Assembly: GCA_013398615.1 (NCBI GenBank)
Contig: VZSR01000692.1
Coordinates: 125,365-189,364, forward strand
Direction of reading: 5' to 3'
DNA length: 64,000 bases
Source of the DNA: Brachypodius melanocephalos
Taxonomy: Eukaryota > Chordata > Aves > Passeriformes > Pycnonotidae
Shown here: one piece after another, positions 58,325-64,000 of the stretch
How positions within the stretch are numbered: position 1 is the stretch's first letter
Layout of the letters: each line of letters starts with the position of its first letter
Position numbers and translations under genes: made by a program
The notes under the pieces: model-generated
Seen by the model: only the letters and a program-made list of their open reading frames with translations
Told to the model about the DNA's origin: nothing
The model's database searches: none

Positions 58325-58560
58325 NNNNNNNNNNNNNNNNNNNNNNNNNNNNNNNNNNNNNNNNNNNNNNNNNNNNNNNNNNNNNNNNNNNNNNNNNNNN
58401 NNNNNNNNNNNNNNNNNNNNNNNNAGGGAGGGGGAGGACACCGATCATGCCACGGGGCCTCGCACCCCCCTCCGGTCCTGAGGGACTCGAGGAGACCCAC
58501 GCCCCTCGCACCCCTCCGACCCCACGCTGTTCGGGGGGCACCGCGCCAGTGTTAGGCCAT
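57030..58560 (-). promoter_or_regulatory. CpG-rich region around the missing POU5F3 exon 1
   Basis: CpG frequency is high on both sides of the gap (for example GGGAGCGCCGGCCGGGAACG near 58120), unlike the sequence left of 57000. It probably covers the POU5F3 promoter, intron 1 and exon 1. Limits by eye. Confidence 0.55.
58325..58424. other. Assembly gap (100 N)
   Basis: Exactly 100 N, a placeholder of unknown true size. Its GC-rich flanks suggest sequence that short reads failed to cover. It probably removes most of POU5F3 exon 1. Confidence 0.99.
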
Positions 58561-61500
58561 CAGCAGCCACGGGGGCTTCCCGCCTGGGAACCCCCAGCGC
58601 TGCAGAGCCCAGGCAAGAAACTGGCTAGCTTTGGGGAGTTATTGGCGGCATGAACTGGGGCCAGGGGCTAGTGCGAGGGCAGCTTATCCAGCTACGGCAG
58701 CCATTTGTCTCCAGTAGAGAGGACAAGCCGCACGATGCTGGTGTCATCATGCAGTAGCAGGGATGGTCCAGGGCTTGACCATCACCTCTTGCCCCTCTTG
58801 ATGCCTGGTCTTGTTGGCTGAGCCTTAGCTCCTCGGGAGCATAGATAGAGCTGAGGCCCCCGTGCCTCTTACAGTTTCACCATTCCTCTCCTCTTCCTCG
58901 CTCTGCAGAGAAGGGTTGTGGCTCGGAGGAGCGTGTCTGTCCCTGTGGCCCCAGAACTCGGGGTGTGCTGCCGGGGAAGGAATTGCAGCCCCAAACGTCG
59001 TGTCCATCGGCTCCACAATGAACCATGCTCCATATTTGCTTTATCTTAAAGGATTTGTCTTCACACTGCCCTTCACAATGGCTTTACTAGGGCTGACTTC
59101 AGTCATTTCCCCTTTCCTTCCCTCTTGGCTCAGCCCCGGGACCTTTCCCCATCCTGACGCTGCCATCACATCAGCCTCTGCTTGGCTCTGCCCGATGCCA
59201 GCTCCTGCGTACGAGCAGGCACGAACAGCGTGGGCACTCCCTGACCTCAGATGGAGCAGGGCGAAGGGTACTCCTTCTGCCAGCACTCCATGATCCCAGC
59301 CGGAGCAAGGCAGGGAGTGATCCCGCTGCCGACAGTGCTGCCTGTTTATTAACCCAGGTTACCGGGAGCTGCTGCCGTCTCGCACTGGAGATATGGCGAG
59401 GAGATAGGCTGGAGCAGCCTCCCCCGCGGCGGGATGGGAATGGGGCCGTGGGCGGGGGAACTTGTGGAAGGTGCTTGGTAATGTTTATGAAGCACTTGCT
59501 TTGGTTCCCGAGACGGCTGGAACCCAAGGACTGGCACCCAGGGAGAGATGCCCAGGGACAAGGGCTGGCAGACAGGGACTCATACCCACAGCTGGCATCC
59601 AGGGACTGGGATCTAGGGACTGGCACCCAGGGGCTGGGGTCTACAATGCCAGCAGCAGCCCCTAGCCCAGCACATGGTACTGCTGCGTGTCAGGGGAAGT
59701 GGAACAGCTAAGCCTCTTGATGATATTCCTCTGAAAAAAAAAATGTCCCGGTGGATGAGCTGGAATTAATGTCTATTTCTGATGCCTGACAGGTCATGTA
59801 CCAGGCTGCCCATCCTGGCTGTGCCAGACTACATCAGGAGGGAGGGCAGCCCCAGGAAAATGAACTAAGGATTCAAAAACCTTGTCAGCTGCGACATGGG
59901 CAGCCCTGAGTGAGCTTTATGGCTTTTGGACTTCGGGGGTCCCATGCCCAGAATTGTGAAGCACCTTCCCCAGCAGGGGCTGGATTGAATCTGCCAGGGG
60001 ACGCCCTGGACCGTGCTGCTGGGGATGCTGGACCCAGTGCTGTGGAGGCAGAGCTGCCCACTGCCTGCTGTGCTGCTGCCTGCCGCACTGCCAGCGGGCA
60101 GAGGAAATCTCTCTGCGGGACCCCGATGGCAGCCATCAGCCCTGCTCCTCCCGGGCTCCTGCTGCGGCCCAGGGCTTCAGAAGCTCCTTGGCTGGCCAGT
60201 AACTCCCTTTCCCTTTGATTTATTGTTCCCGGGTTGGACCCCCTCCTCCTGCCAACCTACTTTTTCTCTCCATCCCCCCGGGAAGCCTCCCAGGCCCCCC
60301 TCCCCCACCTCGGCCTCTCCTTTCCAACCCCCCCCTCAAACGCATTCCTGGTCCTTTCACATACAGACGGAGGGGAAGGGAGACGTTGACTTTGAACCGG
60401 CCCCTTTGTAGGCGCGGGGCCCATTGTGGCGGTGATGGTTTTAGCTGGGGGATGTGGAAGGAGTCAGTGGGGTTTCTCGGTGTGTGTGCCCCCCCATACA
60501 TTTCAATGATTTCGGGTGATTTTAGGGGGGCTGTGTGAGGTTATTGTGTAGGGTCTTTGAGCACCAGTGACCATGTCTCTTCTGCCTGCTCCAGGGATGG
60601 ATGGATGGATGCATCCTTCCATCAGCCCGTATCTCGAACCTGCTGGTATTCCCGGCTTGGCCAGGCTCTGTCTAAGGCAGCTAGGGATCGGTGGGATCCT
60701 GCTAAGAAAATAGGAGCAGAAAGAAATGCTTTACTGGCTCGCAGCAGGCTGGAGAGGGCCGAGATGTACACCTGCTCATCTTCCCGTTGCTGAGTGTGCT
60801 GGTGTGGCACTGGTGCTTGGGATTTTAAGAGAGTGGATGAGCACAGATGGTGTTTTATTCATGGTCAAGCCACTTTTCTGTGGCAGGTAATGGAAAGGCC
60901 ATTGGGGCTGTGCTGGATACCCCTGAGTTGCCCACCAAAGGGGCACTGCAGTCCTGCACATGCTGGGTTGGGGTACCACGGTGATGGGGTCCACCCCGAG
61001 ACCGTCTAAGGAGGGCTGGACAGGGGGTTCATCTCCAGAAACCCCATGCCTGAAGGAACACCAATCTGCTCCTTGTCAGCACAGCTTGCTGGCCTGCAGC
61101 TGGCCTTGTAGGACAGTATGGACTCAGTGCTTCCAAACCTGGGCCAGGGGAAAATCGGAGGGGTTTTTGGTCCCATTCTGTCCCCTTATTACAAAGGCCC
61201 TGGGCTGTAATGTGGGTCTTACTCACACCACCACAGTGTCTGAGCACACTAGTGGGCCCACCCTACTGTGTTATAGTGGGGGGAAACGAGGTGGGAGCTG
61301 AAGGCCTTGGATATCTGCAGCACAGGTGCCCTGTCCCTGGACAAATGACTTCCATACCTGGATGTCTGGTAGGGACAGGGATTCCCAGGGGACACAGGGC
61401 TCCTGTGGCCACCATGCCCGGAGCGAGGGGTCTTCCCCCGCAGAAGAGACAAGTTTTACTGTAAGCTAGAGCTTCCCAAAATGTCTGGATGTGCTCCAAG

Positions 61501-62100
61501 AGAGATTGCTGGGTTGTGGGAGCAAAGGAAGGACAAATCTGGGGACCTCGGCAGAGAGGATTGGGTTCGAGCCCTGGGGCCATCTCGGGTTATTTGGGGT
61601 GTGCATCGCCCAGGGGTGCGGCTGGAGACCTCCATGAGAGAAGCATCCCGGGTGGGTGCTTTGGCGGTGAGTCAGCACCCACCTCCGGCTGTCCGAAACC
61701 AGGAGAGATGGTATCAGCCTGATGGGGGGTGCTGGCGTGATCAAAGAAGCTCGGCTGCACACAATGCAGGGACTTGATAGCCCTTATCTGTCATCCCCGA
61801 GGTGCGAAGGGCCCTGGGGGCGAGGGGCAGAGGGAGGGGTGGGTGGTGGGTGCTGCAGGGCTGGGTGCGGGTGCTCCCACCCCACCTTTTGCTGGAGAAA
61901 CTTCTCCTGGCAAATACTGAGAGACAACAAAAATTACATCCCTGGTAAAACCCCTGGGAAGGGTTTGAACGCTCCTCCAGGTGCAGAAGCAGGATGGCCG
62001 CTCACTGTTCCCTAGGGAAGGTTTGAGGACCACAGCATCCTCCCTCCTTGTCCTCTTGTCCCACTCCGCTGTCGAAAGGAGCCCCCCGAGCCGCGGGCCC
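58561..62100. other. Intergenic between POU5F3 and NPDC1
   Basis: No exon of a known gene is recognised on either strand. A degenerate GGACTGGCACCCAGG-type repeat occurs at about 59526-59645, and a pyrimidine-rich stretch at 60230-60360. Upstream regulatory elements of POU5F3 may lie here but none can be named. Confidence 0.45.
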
Positions 62101-62137
62101 CACACCACACACTCGCATGGGTCTCAAACATGGTCGT

Positions 62138-62143
62138 TTAATA
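62138..62143 (-). terminator. Possible distal polyadenylation signal (ATTAAA) of NPDC1
   Basis: The plus strand reads TTTAAT, giving the common variant ATTAAA on the minus strand 1.5 kb past the NPDC1 stop. The overlapping plus-strand AATAAA (62140-62145) makes strand assignment ambiguous. Confidence 0.3.
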
Positions 62144-63486
62144 AAATCTCCTTTTAAAAGAACTACAATTCATACAACAACGACGAGAGGTGTGAGGAGT
62201 GGCAGCAGCCCAGGGGAGGGGGAGCACAGGACATGGGGTCAGAATCTGTGCCATGATGGCCTCCATCAGCCACCCTGCCAGGGACAGATGGTCCCATGCC
62301 ACCACCACATCCCTGCCACTGCTACCTGCCCTGCCCATGCCTGCCTGAGTGTGCAATAGCTCCACTGAGCACAACAGGGTCTGGACATGAAGCCACACCT
62401 GTGCAAAGTAACCCAAACCCTGTTCTGGGCCTTCCACTGGAGGGGTTCATGGCCTACGTACCCAGGAGGGTTTGAGGAGCAGCACTGGGCTCCAAGCAAG
62501 AATGTGTTGATGGGCGTGTGGTGAGGGCTGGCGAGGCTGGACACGGGCGACAGAGAGGTGCAGGGAGTGTCTGAGGCCCGAGACATGCCTGGGATGCAGC
62601 AGTGGAGACTGTCACCTGCCACAGAGGGACACCCAAAGAACACACAGTGCCAGGCTCCACAGGGATGCTACCAGAGCGTGGGCTCTGTGGGGTTTGAAGC
62701 AGCACAGTAAAGCCCCCATGCCTTGGCTACCCCTCTCAGCCAATCCAGCTCCCTCCAGTCCTGTTCCTTCCTCCCCCACAGCCACATAAACTTAAAATCA
62801 AGACCTTGAGCACTTTTTCTGAGCTTTTACCCCACTGAGGCCTGGGGTAAGAGAGAGCCCATCCTCTGCCAGCATAGACTGATGTGGACTCCCAGTGGCA
62901 CTGGGCCTGTCCATGCCCCAGGGGACCTGAAGCCCAGCACCCCTAAAGGGGTCAGAGCACAGGGCAGAATCTGAAGGTGCATCCTGGGGAGTGATGCTGG
63001 CGCCTGCTCAAGCTGCTCCTGCTCCTGCCATTGGCTCCCAGAGCACTATTCTGCTGCCAGGAGCTGCCCAGACCGGCATGGAGGAGGCAGAACGGACACT
63101 GAAGCCCTTAGTGATGCCACCTGCTCCAGGGCTCCATCCCTGGCAGAGGGGCTCCGGGCAGGCTGGCAGCCCTGATGCCAGGCATGAGCATGCCCAGCCC
63201 TCCTGGCCCTCTCCTGCTTTCTGACCCACTCTCTGGCTCCTTCCCAGCTGCTATGCATCAACCTAGCTGCAGCCAGGGCAGCAGCCCCCTCCTCAAAGCC
63301 AACTACAAAGGGACAGTGCCGCACCCCCCCTCCCCCAAATTTCTGTGCCAAAGCAGCCGCCCCCCTGCGCCCGCGAGAGCTGTGAGCGAAGGGCAGTGCA
63401 GGGACGCGATCACAGCAGCAAAGAGAACAAGGACGCTGGAAACGGGGGCGATTCCCCGCCCCCCCCGCCATAGCTGTTAGTGGGTG

Positions 63487-63492
63487 TTTATT
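63487..63492 (-). terminator. Proximal polyadenylation signal AATAAA of NPDC1
   Basis: The plus strand reads TTTATT 138 bases beyond the NPDC1 stop codon, giving a short 3' UTR. Confidence 0.75.
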
Positions 63493-63629
63493 GGGCAGGC
63501 GTCGAACAGTCTGGCAGCGCGGGGCCAGCCTCCCTCGGCCCGGCTGTGGGTGCCCCTCTGGCACGGCCACCCCCCGGGCACGGCCGCGGGCACAGTCTGG
63601 AGCAAGCTCGGGCGCAGGAGACGGGGTGG

Positions 63630-63707
63630 TTACTGCTGCGACTTGAGGTTGGAGGGGTGTAAGGAGGAGTCGTCAAACAGCGGGTTTCTCACTTCCATTT
63701 CTCCGGT
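63630..63707 (-). CDS. NPDC1: NPDC1, last coding exon only
   Basis: Neural proliferation, differentiation and control protein 1, a single-pass membrane protein mainly of neural tissue. The exon follows an AG acceptor and reads TGEMEVRNPLFDDSSLHPSN then LKSQQ and TAA (63630-63632). TGEMEVRNPLFD is the invariant C-terminal motif of vertebrate NPDC1. The preceding exon, which should carry FTVYECP in mammals, is not found up to 64000, so the rest of the gene lies beyond the right edge. Confidence 0.9.
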   Translation of the reverse strand, partial: TGEMEVRNPLFDDSSLHPSNLKSQQ

Positions 63708-64000
63708 CTGCCGTGGCGAAGGGAGAGGGATGGGGGAAAGAAAAGGCGGGAGGTCACAAAACAGCTGGGATTCAGCTGCCCCATTCCAAGAGGTTTGGGT
63801 CTGAACCCCAGCCCGGCAGGGAGGAGGGGAGCGACCTAGTGGGCTGCGATGGATGATGAACATCAGGACTCCCATCACACTGCAAAGGTGCTGCTTCCCT
63901 GGCAGGAGGGGATGGGGTGGGGTGATGTGTAAAACCCAAGGTCTTGGGTGGGATGGGACCCCACAGCTGCTTTGGGGACCTCAGGACAGCAGTCCCAGCC
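63708..64000 (-). other. Intron of NPDC1, continuing past window
   Basis: No further NPDC1 exon is visible. The sequence is G-rich on the plus strand. Confidence 0.6.

Noticed and set aside
58862..59293. 143-codon plus-strand frame preceded by a CTGCAG acceptor-like site
   Set aside because: No homology recognised, and no continuing exons could be found.

Overview
The window is nuclear DNA from a bird. It holds spliced vertebrate genes with conserved GT-AG exon structures, four fragments of the avian LINE family CR1, and a POU5F3 (PouV) gene lying between FUT7 and NPDC1, an arrangement known from birds. The gene content matches the block at human 9q34.3 (chicken chromosome 17): PAXX, CLIC3, ABCA2, FUT7, NPDC1. 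The tight packing, short introns and several CpG-rich stretches fit a microchromosome. Two runs of exactly 100 N (16443-16542 and 58325-58424) are assembly gaps of unknown true size, and each removes coding sequence.

Layout, left to right. ENTPD2-like ectonucleotidase, plus strand, C-terminal exons only (1-2108). TMEM141, minus strand, four exons (5454-6207), head to head with PAXX, plus strand, seven exons (6296-8263); only 88 bp separate the two start codons. CLIC3, minus strand, six exons (9482-12195), tail to tail with PAXX. ABCA2, minus strand (14959-45565), fills half the window. I resolved 46 coding exons whose phases chain without a break from the start codon to the gap and from the gap to the stop codon. 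The gap falls inside the second ATP-binding domain. FUT7, plus strand (50537-51580), has a single coding exon. POU5F3, minus strand (54697 to the second gap), has four clear exons covering the whole POU domain and the C-terminus; exon 1 appears to be mostly lost in the gap. The last coding exon of NPDC1, minus strand (63630-63707), is at the right edge.

The genes form a conserved neighbourhood, not a pathway: extracellular nucleotide hydrolysis (ENTPD2), a small membrane protein (TMEM141), non-homologous end joining (PAXX), a chloride-channel/glutaredoxin-like protein (CLIC3), endolysosomal lipid transport (ABCA2), selectin-ligand fucosylation (FUT7), pluripotency and germ-cell transcription (POU5F3) and a neural membrane protein (NPDC1).

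I found no microbial-type operon, CRISPR array, intact transposon or viral gene. The most unusual unexplained signal is a pair of back-to-back hairpins (15138-15210), one with a perfect 19-bp stem, in the last intron of ABCA2. Also worth checking are the lost POU5F3 exon 1, the orientation of FUT7 and the position of the ENTPD2-like gene relative to mammals, and the compact TMEM141/PAXX promoter.
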